From positions 1 through 20,423 of the forward strand of contig SPCL01000019.1 of NCBI GenBank assembly GCA_004525335.1: 20,423 nucleotides of DNA. Direction: 5' to 3'. Below the pieces are notes generated by a model. The model was given only the letters and a program-made list of their open reading frames with translations, was not told the DNA's origin and searched no databases. This DNA comes from Thermodesulfobacteriales bacterium. Lineage in GTDB: Bacteria; Desulfobacterota_D; UBA1144; Nemesobacterales; UBA2774. Shown in pieces: positions 6,376 to 13,984 of this stretch. How positions within the stretch are numbered: the first letter of the stretch is position 1; the number at the start of each line of letters is the position of its first letter. The translations under genes and the position numbers were made by a program.

Positions 6376-6804
6376 ATGCAGGTAACTAAAACTCTAGATT
6401 ATGCAGTAAGGTCATTAACCTATATGGGGCACCAACCTGTAGAGAAACATAGCATGAAGGAGATTTCTCAAGAGCAGCATATACCACTTAATTACCTAGC
6501 TAAAATCATGCGTCGACTTGTTAAAAAGGGTTTGGTAAGATCATCAGTAGGCCCTGCTGGTGGCTATACTCTAAGAAAGCTGCCTAATGAAATAAATTTA
6601 CGCGACATTTATGAGGCAATAGAAGGCGAGATTAGAATGGTCGAATGCATGGACAAAGACTCTATCTGCGCTTTATATGAGAGATGCCCTCAGCTTCCAG
6701 TATGGGATAGGATACAACTATCTATGATTAAAATTCTAGAGGACACAACTCTTGAGGATATGTTAAGAGAAAGAAAAACCGTCACTTTGAACCAGGTCAA
6801 TTAA
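6376..6804 (+). CDS. Rrf2 family transcriptional regulator, IscR-like, first gene of the suf operon
   Basis: A 142-residue winged-helix regulator that probably senses iron-sulfur cluster supply. The DNA-binding domain covers 1-85: it begins MQVTKTLDYAVRSLTYM, has the recognition-helix region IPLNYLAKIMRRLVKKGLV (36-54) and the wing VGPAGGYTLRK (58-68). Cys91, Cys98 and Cys104 (spacing X6, X5) sit where IscR uses Cys92, Cys98 and Cys104 to hold a [2Fe-2S] cluster, so this is a cluster-binding Rrf2 protein rather than an NsrR or CymR without cysteines. AAGGA lies 7 nt before the ATG. The stop codon overlaps the sufB ribosome site. By analogy with IscR and SufR it should repress or adjust the operon when clusters are plentiful; the ligand and sign of control are inferred. 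Confidence 0.92.
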   Translation: MQVTKTLDYAVRSLTYMGHQPVEKHSMKEISQEQHIPLNYLAKIMRRLVKKGLVRSSVGPAGGYTLRKLPNEINLRDIYEAIEGEIRMVECMDKDSICALYERCPQLPVWDRIQLSMIKILEDTTLEDMLRERKTVTLNQVN

Positions 6805-6816
6805 GGAGGCTTTTTA

Positions 6817-8253
6817 ATGAGTGTTGATATAGAAAAATTAGCACAACAGGAATATAAATATGGGTTTGTAACCGATGTGGATCAGGAGATTGCCCCAGTC
6901 GGTCTCAACGAAGACGTAATCCGAATGATTTCCGCCAAAAAAGATGAACCACAGTGGCTACTAGAGTGGAGGCTAAAAGCCTATGAGAATTGGCTTACAA
7001 TGAAAGAGCCCACATGGCCTAATGTGCATTATTCTCCTATAGATTATCAGTCTATAAGCTATTATGCAGCGCCAAAGAACATGCCTAAACTTGAGAGTCT
7101 GGATGATCTGGACCCTGAAATTAAAGCGGCTTACGATAAACTTGGCATTCCACTTGACGAGCAGAAAATGCTTGCCGGCGTTGCAGTAGATGCAGTATTC
7201 GACAGTGTATCTGTTATAACAACTTTTAAAAAAACCCTGGCAGAATCTGGAGTGATTTTCTGTTCAATCTCCGATGCAGTCCGCGAACATCCAGAGCTTG
7301 TAAAGAAATATTTAGGTTTTGTAGTACCTGCCAATGACAACTTTTATGCAGCACTAAATACTGCAGTATTCACAGACGGATCCTTTGTATATATACCAAA
7401 AGGTGTGCGCTGCCCTATGGAGCTTTCCACCTATTTCCGTATTAACGCAGAGAATACCGGGCAGTTCGAACGAACTCTTATTATTGCTGAAGAAGGGAGC
7501 TATGTTAGCTACCTAGAGGGCTGTACGGCGCCTAAGCGTGATGAGAACCAACTGCACGCAGCGGTAGTTGAGCTTATTGCCCATAAAGATGCAACTATCA
7601 AATATTCAACTATTCAGAACTGGTACCCTGGCGATAGCGAAGGCAAAGGTGGGATTTACAACTTTGTAACCAAGCGCGGAAGATGTGTAGGAAACAATTC
7701 TCATATCTCATGGACCCAGGTAGAGACCGGATCAGCAATCACATGGAAATACCCTAGCTGCATTCTTGAAGGCGATAACTCTGTTGGAGAATTCTACTCA
7801 GTAGCTCTTACCAACAGAAGACAGCAGGCAGATACCGGGACCAAGATGATTCATAAAGGAAAAAATACTTCCAGCACAATTATATCAAAAGGAATATCCG
7901 CGGGTTTTGGACAAAACACATATAGAGGACTGGTTGCGATTGGGAAAGACGCCAGCGGCGCACGAAACTATACTCAGTGTGACTCAATGCTAATTGGGGA
8001 TAAATGCGGAGCGCATACATTCCCTTATATTGAAGTAAAGAATTCAACCGCTCAAATGGAGCATGAAGCCTCCACTTCTAAAATTGGGGAAGACCAGATT
8101 TTCTATTGCCAGCAGAGGGGCCTGTCGGCTGAAGATGCTGTGTCGTTGATCGTAAACGGTTTTTGTAAGGACGTATTTAAAGAGCTTCCGTTTGAGTTTG
8201 CGGTAGAGGCTGAGAAATTATTAAGCATCAGTCTAGAGGGTAGTGTCGGATAG
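6817..8253 (+). CDS. sufB: Fe-S cluster assembly scaffold protein SufB
   Basis: Core scaffold of the SufBCD complex, on which iron-sulfur clusters are built. The 478-residue protein has the SufB N-terminal helical region (to about 100), the right-handed beta-helix (about 135-400) and the C-terminal helices. Cys388 in RNYTQCDSMLIGDKCGAH and His416-Glu417 in MEHEAS correspond to E. coli Cys405, His433 and Glu434, with identical 29-residue spacing from Cys to Glu, so the assembly site is intact. The N-terminus starts directly with the helical region. AAGGAGG (6803-6809) overlaps the regulator stop codon, so the two genes are tightly coupled. Cytosolic. Confidence 0.98.
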   Translation: MSVDIEKLAQQEYKYGFVTDVDQEIAPVGLNEDVIRMISAKKDEPQWLLEWRLKAYENWLTMKEPTWPNVHYSPIDYQSISYYAAPKNMPKLESLDDLDPEIKAAYDKLGIPLDEQKMLAGVAVDAVFDSVSVITTFKKTLAESGVIFCSISDAVREHPELVKKYLGFVVPANDNFYAALNTAVFTDGSFVYIPKGVRCPMELSTYFRINAENTGQFERTLIIAEEGSYVSYLEGCTAPKRDENQLHAAVVELIAHKDATIKYSTIQNWYPGDSEGKGGIYNFVTKRGRCVGNNSHISWTQVETGSAITWKYPSCILEGDNSVGEFYSVALTNRRQQADTGTKMIHKGKNTSSTIISKGISAGFGQNTYRGLVAIGKDASGARNYTQCDSMLIGDKCGAHTFPYIEVKNSTAQMEHEASTSKIGEDQIFYCQQRGLSAEDAVSLIVNGFCKDVFKELPFEFAVEAEKLLSISLEGSVG

Positions 8254-8308
8254 ATAACACCCCCAATTTGAAATCGAAATTAGATAAAGATTTATAAGGA
8301 GAAATAAC

Positions 8309-9070
8309 ATGTTGGAAATCAAGAATCTACATGTAAGTGTAGAGGATCAGGAAATCCTGAAGGGACTTAACCTTACCGTTAACAAAGGAGAAATCCATTC
8401 TATTATGGGCCCAAACGGCTCAGGGAAAAGCACTTTAGCCCAAGTCCTTGCCGGGCGTGACACATATGAAGTAACCGAAGGCGAAATTATATTTGAGGGC
8501 AAAGACCTTCTTGAGTTATCACCTGAAGACCGCGCTTGTGAAGGGATTTTCATGGCATTTCAATACCCGGTCGAGATACCCGGGGTAGCCAACACATACT
8601 TACTCAGAGAGGCGTTGAATTCAGTTCGGAAGTACCGAGGGCAAGAACCACTTAAGCACATCGAGTTTGCAAAATACGCTAAAGAAAAAATGAAAGTTAT
8701 GGATATTAGCGACAACTTGTTAAAACGTGCCGTCAACCAAGGTTTTTCGGGCGGCGAGAAAAAAAGAAACGAAATATTTCAAATGCAGATACTGGAACCT
8801 AAATTTGCCATCCTTGATGAAACAGACTCAGGGCTGGACATTGATGCTCTCAAAATTGTAGCAAACGGTGTAAACGCTCTTAGAAGTCCGGAACGCGCAT
8901 TTGTAGTAATCACACACTATCAAAGACTTCTTGATTATATTGTCCCTGACTTTGTTCATGTTTTGGTTGACGGAAAGATTGTAAAATCCGGCGGAAAAGA
9001 ACTTGCGCTTGAGCTTGAAGACAAGGGCTACGGATGGATTGAAGAAGAAAAAACGGCAGCTAATAGTTAG
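8309..9070 (+). CDS. sufC: Fe-S cluster assembly ATPase SufC
   Basis: ABC-type ATPase of the SufBCD scaffold; ATP binding drives the rearrangement that exposes the assembly site. The 253-residue protein has Walker A GPNGSGKST (34-42), Q-loop Gln85 (AFQYPVEIPG), signature FSGGEKKRNEIFQM (146-159), Walker B FAILDE (167-171 with Glu171), D-loop SGLD (174-177) and H-loop His203 (VITHYQR). The FSGGEKKRNE signature and ETDSGLDIDAL are specific to SufC among ABC proteins. It follows sufB after 55 bp, with AAGGAG about 8 nt before the ATG. There is no membrane domain; it works with SufB and SufD in the cytosol. Confidence 0.98.
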   Translation: MLEIKNLHVSVEDQEILKGLNLTVNKGEIHSIMGPNGSGKSTLAQVLAGRDTYEVTEGEIIFEGKDLLELSPEDRACEGIFMAFQYPVEIPGVANTYLLREALNSVRKYRGQEPLKHIEFAKYAKEKMKVMDISDNLLKRAVNQGFSGGEKKRNEIFQMQILEPKFAILDETDSGLDIDALKIVANGVNALRSPERAFVVITHYQRLLDYIVPDFVHVLVDGKIVKSGGKELALELEDKGYGWIEEEKTAANS

Positions 9071-9082
9071 GGAGAGCATGAA

Positions 9083-10426
9083 ATGAGTATTACACTATCA
9101 GAGAAAGATAACGGATACATAGAGGGATTTGCAGGATTTGAAAAAAATGCCCCCGGCTATGAACTAGGTTGGCTGAAATCGATCCGCGAGCAGGCAATCG
9201 CTAAATTTTCAGAACTGGGATTCCCCACTCTACAGGATGAAGACTGGCGTTTTACTAATGTAGCCCCTATTGCCAGAAGCTCCTTTGAAATCTTAGAAAA
9301 CGGGCACGATAAAGTCTCGGCTTCAGATCTAGCCCCTTTTCAGTTTGAAGATACGGATGTAACTGAGCTTGTTTTTGTTAACGGCCGCTATTCACAAGAG
9401 CTTTCTACACATAGTCCGTTGCCAAAAGGAGTGATTGTAAAAAATTTGGCAGAGGCAATGGTTTCCGAACAAGAAATATTACAAAACAATTTAGCAAAAT
9501 ATGCCGACTTTAAAGAAGAAGCTTTCACCGCACTTAACACTGCTTTTATGGAAGACGGCGGTTTCGTCTATATCCCTAAAGGCGCAATAGTCGAAACCCC
9601 AATTCATCTCCTCTACATTTCAACCGATGGTGATACCGCTTCAATTACCAATCCCAGAAATTTGATAATTGCCGAAAACAATTCTCAGGCAAATATCATC
9701 GAGCACTATGCTTCATTAGCTGACAATGTTTATCTATCAAATGTTGTTACAGAAATTGTAGTAGGCGAGAACAGTACAATTGGACACTACATGATAGAGC
9801 TTGAAAGCAAAAAGGCTTTTAATATTTCTACTCTAAGAGTACAACAGGCAAGAAGCAGCAATATACGCTCGCACTCTGTATTACTTGGAGGTTCTTTAGT
9901 GAGAAACAACGTACATCCTGTATTAGCAGGTGAAGGCTGTGATTCACTGATAAACGGACTATACATGTCTAACCATCGTCAGCATATGGACAATTACATG
10001 AAGGTAGAGCATGCAAGCCCGCATTGTGACAGCAGGCAATTATATAATGGAATTCTTGATGGTAGATCAAGAGGTGTGTTTCACGGGCGAATTATAGTTC
10101 ACAAAGACGCTCAAAAAACAGATGCAAAGCAGACCAACAGAAATCTCATACTTTCTGATACCGCTCAGATTGATACAAAGCCCCAACTAGAGATATATGC
10201 AGATGACGTAAAATGTACTCACGGAGCTACAATCGGTCAGATAGATGAGAATGCTCTTTTTTACCTACGCTCAAGAGGAATTTCTGAGGAAGCCTCAAGA
10301 GATATCATCATGCATGCCTTTACTAACGAGACGCTTGAAAGCATGTCAGTTGACTCAGTAAAAAATTACTGCTATAACCTAGTAACAAATTGGTTTGAGC
10401 AAAGAAAGCAAGAACAAAAAGTTTAA
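9083..10426 (+). CDS. sufD: Fe-S cluster assembly protein SufD
   Basis: Paralogue of SufB and its partner in the SufBC2D scaffold; it helps acquire iron and shapes the site at the SufB-SufD interface. The 447-residue protein has an N-terminal helical region (about 1-135), the beta-helix (about 150-390) and the C-terminal helices. KCTHGATIG (377-385) gives Cys378 and His380, the counterparts of E. coli Cys358 and His360. PHCDSRQLYNGILDGRSRGVF (from 313) is the conserved SufD strand. The ATG at 9078 stops after two codons; the one at 9083 follows GGGAG and is used. It lies 12 bp after sufC in the order B-C-D. Confidence 0.97.
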   Translation: MSITLSEKDNGYIEGFAGFEKNAPGYELGWLKSIREQAIAKFSELGFPTLQDEDWRFTNVAPIARSSFEILENGHDKVSASDLAPFQFEDTDVTELVFVNGRYSQELSTHSPLPKGVIVKNLAEAMVSEQEILQNNLAKYADFKEEAFTALNTAFMEDGGFVYIPKGAIVETPIHLLYISTDGDTASITNPRNLIIAENNSQANIIEHYASLADNVYLSNVVTEIVVGENSTIGHYMIELESKKAFNISTLRVQQARSSNIRSHSVLLGGSLVRNNVHPVLAGEGCDSLINGLYMSNHRQHMDNYMKVEHASPHCDSRQLYNGILDGRSRGVFHGRIIVHKDAQKTDAKQTNRNLILSDTAQIDTKPQLEIYADDVKCTHGATIGQIDENALFYLRSRGISEEASRDIIMHAFTNETLESMSVDSVKNYCYNLVTNWFEQRKQEQKV

Positions 10427-10462
10427 CTCCCCTTACTAGACAAACTAAATACAGGATTGAAA

Positions 10463-10777
10463 ATGGCTGAATTTGAAAAAGTGGCAAAAGTTTCCGACAT
10501 ACAACCCGGAGAGATAAAATCCTTCGTATTAGGTAATGAGATGGTTGCTATATGTAACGATAACGGAAATTTCTATGCTTTTATAGACGAATGCTCTCAC
10601 CAAGCCCTGCCACTTTCAGATGGCCTGCTTGAAGGAAAGACAATTACCTGCGCTTATCATGGCGCCGAATTTAACATTGAGACGGGCGAAGCCCTATGTC
10701 TTCCGGCTGTGGATGGCATAGAGACTTATGAAGTCAAAGTTGAAGACGACGATATTTATATCCTTCTTCCAGACTAA
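10463..10777 (+). CDS. Rieske-type [2Fe-2S] ferredoxin in the suf operon
   Basis: A 104-residue soluble Rieske protein, similar to the ferredoxin subunits of ring-hydroxylating dioxygenases. The cluster motif is Cys44-X-His46 and Cys63-X2-His66 (ECSHQALPLSDG and CAYHGAEF), two Cys and two His as required. The start is taken at the ATG at 10463 (MAEFEKV), with AGGA 6 nt upstream, rather than at the in-frame TTG at 10457. It follows sufD after 36 bp in the same direction and no dioxygenase is nearby, so it probably serves cluster assembly or electron supply rather than aromatic oxidation. A Rieske protein inside the suf operon is also known from actinobacterial suf clusters. Its biochemical job there is unproven. 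Confidence 0.93.
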   Translation: MAEFEKVAKVSDIQPGEIKSFVLGNEMVAICNDNGNFYAFIDECSHQALPLSDGLLEGKTITCAYHGAEFNIETGEALCLPAVDGIETYEVKVEDDDIYILLPD

Positions 10778-10992
10778 AACCAGCGTTTCTATACAACCAA
10801 TCAATACCACCGTTTTATTTACAGCAGAGGTTTAGTGATGCAAATATTGGCGTTGCTGAAAAAGATAATATAGAAAGGCTTTACTATCTAAGTAGTCACT
10901 TGAATACACAAAATGCTGCTGACGAAGGTGGTGAGGAGTTTATTGAAGACTGGAAATTAATGCTCGCTACTGATACCGAAACTATTCAATAA
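10778..10992 (+). pseudogene. Possible degenerate coding remnant
   Basis: After the Rieske stop codon, another frame stays open without an in-frame ATG and ends at TAA 10990-10992, reading like protein in its second half (KDNIERLYYLSSHLN and EEFIEDWKLMLATDTE). An ATG with AGAGG in front at 10839 is in a different frame and stops after 11 codons. A gene that lost its start or took a frameshift would look like this, but a chance open frame of about 80 codons is also possible. No family is recognised. Confidence 0.25.
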
Positions 10993-11021
10993 GCATTAGT
11001 TCTAGTATATGTTGTTAATGA

Positions 11022-11375
11022 ATGACTATAAAATTAAAGCGTATCTATGAAGAACCTGAAACTTCTGACGGTATTAGAATACTAGTCGAAAGGCTCTGGC
11101 CGAGAGGGTTATCTAAAGAGAAAGCGAAAGTCGACATCTGGCTCAAAGATGCCGCTCCCTCAACTGAGTTGCGTAAATGGTTCGGCCATGATCCTGAAAA
11201 ATGGGAAGAGTTTAAAAAGCGATATTACAATGAGTTGCTACAAAAAGAACGACTACTCAAAGACACTTTAGAAGATATACTCAAAGAGAACATTACTTTT
11301 GTTTATGCCTCTAAGGAAGAAGAATTCAATAATGCTGTAGCGTTAAAAGAATATGTAGAGAAAGTTTTCACATAA
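11022..11375 (+). CDS. DUF488 family protein (YeaO-like)
   Basis: A 117-residue soluble protein of the DUF488/YeaO family. Characteristic motifs are RLWPRGLSKEKA (24-35), D-IWLKDAAPS (38-47), LRKWFGHDPEKWEEF (50-64) and the C-terminal strand ITFVYASKEEEFNNAVALKEY, which matches the family's usual NhAvvLkeyL ending. Length is normal. The conserved Arg, Asp and His suggest a small enzyme or binding pocket, but no reaction is established for this branch. The ribosome site is not evident. The ATG at 11018, in another frame, stops early. It probably has its own promoter or reads through from the suf operon; no terminator is seen between them. Confidence 0.93.
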   Translation: MTIKLKRIYEEPETSDGIRILVERLWPRGLSKEKAKVDIWLKDAAPSTELRKWFGHDPEKWEEFKKRYYNELLQKERLLKDTLEDILKENITFVYASKEEEFNNAVALKEYVEKVFT

Positions 11376-11409
11376 ATAATACAATTCTCTTTTCAAAATT
11401 TAATATCTC

Positions 11410-13116
11410 TTAGTTATCAGTAACCGCGCCTAGAGATGCGGAGGATACAAGTCTTGCGTATTTCGCAAGCACTCCCCTTTTCTCTTTAGGTTTAGGTTGT
11501 TTCCAAGTAGAAAGTCTCTTTTTTATCTCAGCTTGGGATATTTCTAGGTTAATCTCACGCTTTTCTGCATCTATTGTGATAACATCCCCGTTTTTGACTA
11601 TTGCTATTACCCCGCCATCAACAGCTTCAGGAGTTATATGCCCTACAACAAAACCATGAGTACCTCCGGAGAAGCGCCCATCAGTAATAAGAGCAACGTC
11701 ATCTCCGAGCCCCTTACCCATAATTGCAGACGTAGGCGCTAACATTTCGCGCATCCCTGGTCCGCCCCTGGGTCCTTCGTAGCGTATAACAATTACGTGG
11801 CCCTTCTTTACCTTGCCGTTTAATATTGCTTTAAGAGACTCCTCTTCTGAATTAAACACGATGGCTTTTCCAGTAAAAGTATGACCTTCTTTTCCGGAAA
11901 TTTTTGCGACTGCACCACCTGATGCGAGATTACCTTTAAGAATCACTATATGGCTATTTTCTTTAATCGGCTTTTTAACAGAATGTACAATGTCCTGACC
12001 TTTAGGATATGAACCTACACCTCTTAAATTTTCTTTAACAGTTTTCCCGGTAACAGTTAGACAATCACCATGTAATAATCCTGCTTTAAGTAGTATGTTG
12101 AGAAGGGGTGTTATACCCCCGATCTTGCAAAAATCAGCCATCATGTATTTTCCGCTCGGCTTGAGATCAGCGAGAACCGGGGTCTTTTTACCGATTCTAG
12201 TGAAGTCATCTATGGTCAGCTTAACATTCATTGCGTTTGCCATTGCAAGGAGATGCAGTACTGCATTTGTTGACCCACCCAGAGTTATCACTACCGTTAT
12301 TGCATTTTCAAATGCTTTTTTAGTCATTATATCACTAGGCCGTATGCCCTTTTTAATCAAATTCACAACCGCAGCTCCGGCGTCCTGACAATCTTTTATT
12401 TTGTCTCTTGAAATTGCGGCTTGAGCTGAGCTGTTAGGCAGACTCATCCCCAGAGCTTCAATTGCGCATGCCATAGTGTTTGCGGTGTACATACCCCCGC
12501 ATGAACCCGGGCCCGGAATGGCTCTTGATTCAATTTGCTTAAGCTGACTGTCAGAGATGTCTTTATTAGCATGTGCTCCCACAGCTTCGAAAACGGAGAC
12601 TACGTCTATGTCCTGACCGTTATAATTTCCAGGCATAATGGTGCCGCCGTATACAAACACAGAAGGTCGGTTAAGACGAGACATCGCTATTAAACAACCA
12701 GGCATGTTCTTATCACAACCACCTATAGCAACAACACCGTCAAACCCTTCCCCTGCAACAACTGTTTCTATTGAGTCAGCAATAACCTCTCTTGATACCA
12801 GAGAATATCTCATTCCAGGAGTACCCATAGAAATGCCGTCAGAATTTGTAATTGTATTAAAGATAATTGATTTACCGCCTGCTCTATCAGCCCCTACTCC
12901 AGCTTGGACAGCAAGCTTGTCTATATGCATATTGCAGGGGGTTACCATGCTCCAGGTAGAAGCAATCCCTACAATTGGCTTTCTAAAATCTTTATCTTTA
13001 AACCCTACAGCTCTCAGCATAGAGCGGTTAGGTGCTTTATCTGCACCTTCTACGACTAAGGATGAAAACTTTTGCAATGTAACGGGCTTATAAGTTGCAT
13101 CTGGCTTTTTCTTCAA
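11410..13116 (-). CDS. ilvD: Dihydroxy-acid dehydratase (branched-chain amino acid synthesis)
   Basis: Dehydrates 2,3-dihydroxy-isovalerate and its methylvalerate homologue to the 2-keto acids leading to valine, isoleucine and leucine. The 568-residue protein has the IlvD/Edd signatures GGCDKNMPGC (132-141) and GPGSCGGMYTANTMAC (202-217), GGSTNA, and the C-terminal RFSGGTHGFVVGHITPEA. Cys61 (TPCNMHID), Cys134 and Cys206 are the three ligands of the [2Fe-2S] type, so this is a client of the Suf pathway encoded upstream. The start is a TTG at 13116 placed 5 nt after GGAGG; the ATG inside that region stops after two codons. It is monocistronic with its own promoter, with no leader peptide or attenuator seen. 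Confidence 0.96.
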   Translation of the reverse strand: MKKKPDATYKPVTLQKFSSLVVEGADKAPNRSMLRAVGFKDKDFRKPIVGIASTWSMVTPCNMHIDKLAVQAGVGADRAGGKSIIFNTITNSDGISMGTPGMRYSLVSREVIADSIETVVAGEGFDGVVAIGGCDKNMPGCLIAMSRLNRPSVFVYGGTIMPGNYNGQDIDVVSVFEAVGAHANKDISDSQLKQIESRAIPGPGSCGGMYTANTMACAIEALGMSLPNSSAQAAISRDKIKDCQDAGAAVVNLIKKGIRPSDIMTKKAFENAITVVITLGGSTNAVLHLLAMANAMNVKLTIDDFTRIGKKTPVLADLKPSGKYMMADFCKIGGITPLLNILLKAGLLHGDCLTVTGKTVKENLRGVGSYPKGQDIVHSVKKPIKENSHIVILKGNLASGGAVAKISGKEGHTFTGKAIVFNSEEESLKAILNGKVKKGHVIVIRYEGPRGGPGMREMLAPTSAIMGKGLGDDVALITDGRFSGGTHGFVVGHITPEAVDGGVIAIVKNGDVITIDAEKREINLEISQAEIKKRLSTWKQPKPKEKRGVLAKYARLVSSASLGAVTDN

Positions 13117-13153
13117 GACATTCCTCCTGGCAAATCTTAATCAAGATCGAATA

Positions 13154-13181
13154 ATTATCTATAAATAGAAATTCATGTCAA
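13154..13181 (-). promoter_or_regulatory. ilvD promoter
   Basis: On the minus strand TTGACA (13181-13176) and GATAAT (13159-13154) are 16 nt apart: a perfect -35 and a 5/6 -10. The transcript would begin near 13147, with a short inverted repeat (ATCTT-AATC-AAGAT, 13134-13147) at its start and a leader of about 30 nt. Confidence 0.7.
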
Positions 13182-13324
13182 TTTTTAAGATAATCAACAG
13201 TACTTGAAAGAACCCCTTCCAACAGTATATCATCTAACTATATATGGCATTATCTATAGTTTTACATCTTTAGAAGGATGTTGATGACAGGAGTCGTTTT
13301 ACAGACTAACTAAGGAGGCACTAT

Positions 13325-13786
13325 ATGAATGCTTTTATATTTACCATTGTGGCAGGCCTGGTAGGAACATTGGGGATGAGTCTGGCAATGTGGCTAATCA
13401 CCAAATCCGGCATTGCTAATGCTGGCATGATAAGAGCTATTGGTAGTATGTTTACAAAATCCTATGATGGCTCTTTTGGGCCAGGTCTGGTTGTTCATCT
13501 CATTTCCGGAATTTTGTTTGCCTTTCTTTATGTAATTCTAATAAGCATATTTGCTCCAACTTCACTTGTCGCTGCAATTGGCGCTGGGGCCATGATTGGC
13601 GTGTTTCATGGAGTCGCCTTTGGTTTTCTCTTGGTAGTCACCGTAGCCGAACACCACCCGCTTGAGCAGTTTCGTAATGCGGGTTTTGAGGTAGCAATTG
13701 CTCACTTTGTAGGGCATGTAATTTATGGAATTCTCGTAGGATTAGTTGTAGGTCTTAGCGGTGCAAGAATATTTTTGCTCTCATAA
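13325..13786 (+). CDS. Four-helix integral membrane protein with conserved-looking histidines, unrecognised
   Basis: A 153-residue membrane protein with helices at about 4-26, 56-77, 83-106 and 124-147. The first helix has GLVGTLGMSLAMWL, a glycine-rich start like that of DUF6789-type proteins, which is the nearest family I can suggest. Histidines occur in or near helices at 58, 95, 110, 111, 127 and 131 (including VAEHHPLEQF and AHFVGHVIYG), which could bind heme or metal, but this is only inference. A strong AAGGAGG (13313-13319) 5 nt before the ATG supports expression. It is divergent from ilvD and alone in its unit. Function unknown. Confidence 0.75.
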   Translation: MNAFIFTIVAGLVGTLGMSLAMWLITKSGIANAGMIRAIGSMFTKSYDGSFGPGLVVHLISGILFAFLYVILISIFAPTSLVAAIGAGAMIGVFHGVAFGFLLVVTVAEHHPLEQFRNAGFEVAIAHFVGHVIYGILVGLVVGLSGARIFLLS

Positions 13787-13885
13787 ACTAAGTGGCAACG
13801 AGGGCCTATGTAGACAAGTAGGGGATAACAAATTGGATAACTGAGATTAAACTTAAGTTAGCATTAGAATAATAAAGTCCAATCA

Positions 13886-13933
13886 CAAAAACTAAAGGTG
13901 CCACAACCCAGCCAAGTGGTCTACTCACCTTTA
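13886..13933 (-). terminator. Hairpin terminator of the class V aminotransferase gene
   Basis: TAAAGGTG (13893-13900) pairs perfectly with CACCTTTA (13926-13933), and an inner CCAC (13901-13904) with GTGG (13916-13919) across a 6-nt bulge. On the minus strand the hairpin is followed by GTTTTTG (13891-13885). It lies about 50 nt past the stop codon at 13985. It could also stop transcripts from the gene at 13325, though there is no T-run on that side. Confidence 0.55.
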
Positions 13934-13984
13934 ATAATAGAATTAAACTCTGCATATCAATTCTTTAGGATTACTTAGCCCCAC

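Noticed and set aside
10457..10462. TTG start for the Rieske protein
   Set aside because: The ATG two codons later has AGGA at the right distance and gives the usual N-terminus.
12638..13093. 151-codon frame antisense to ilvD
   Set aside because: It lies wholly within ilvD, whose family match covers every residue; it is a shadow frame.
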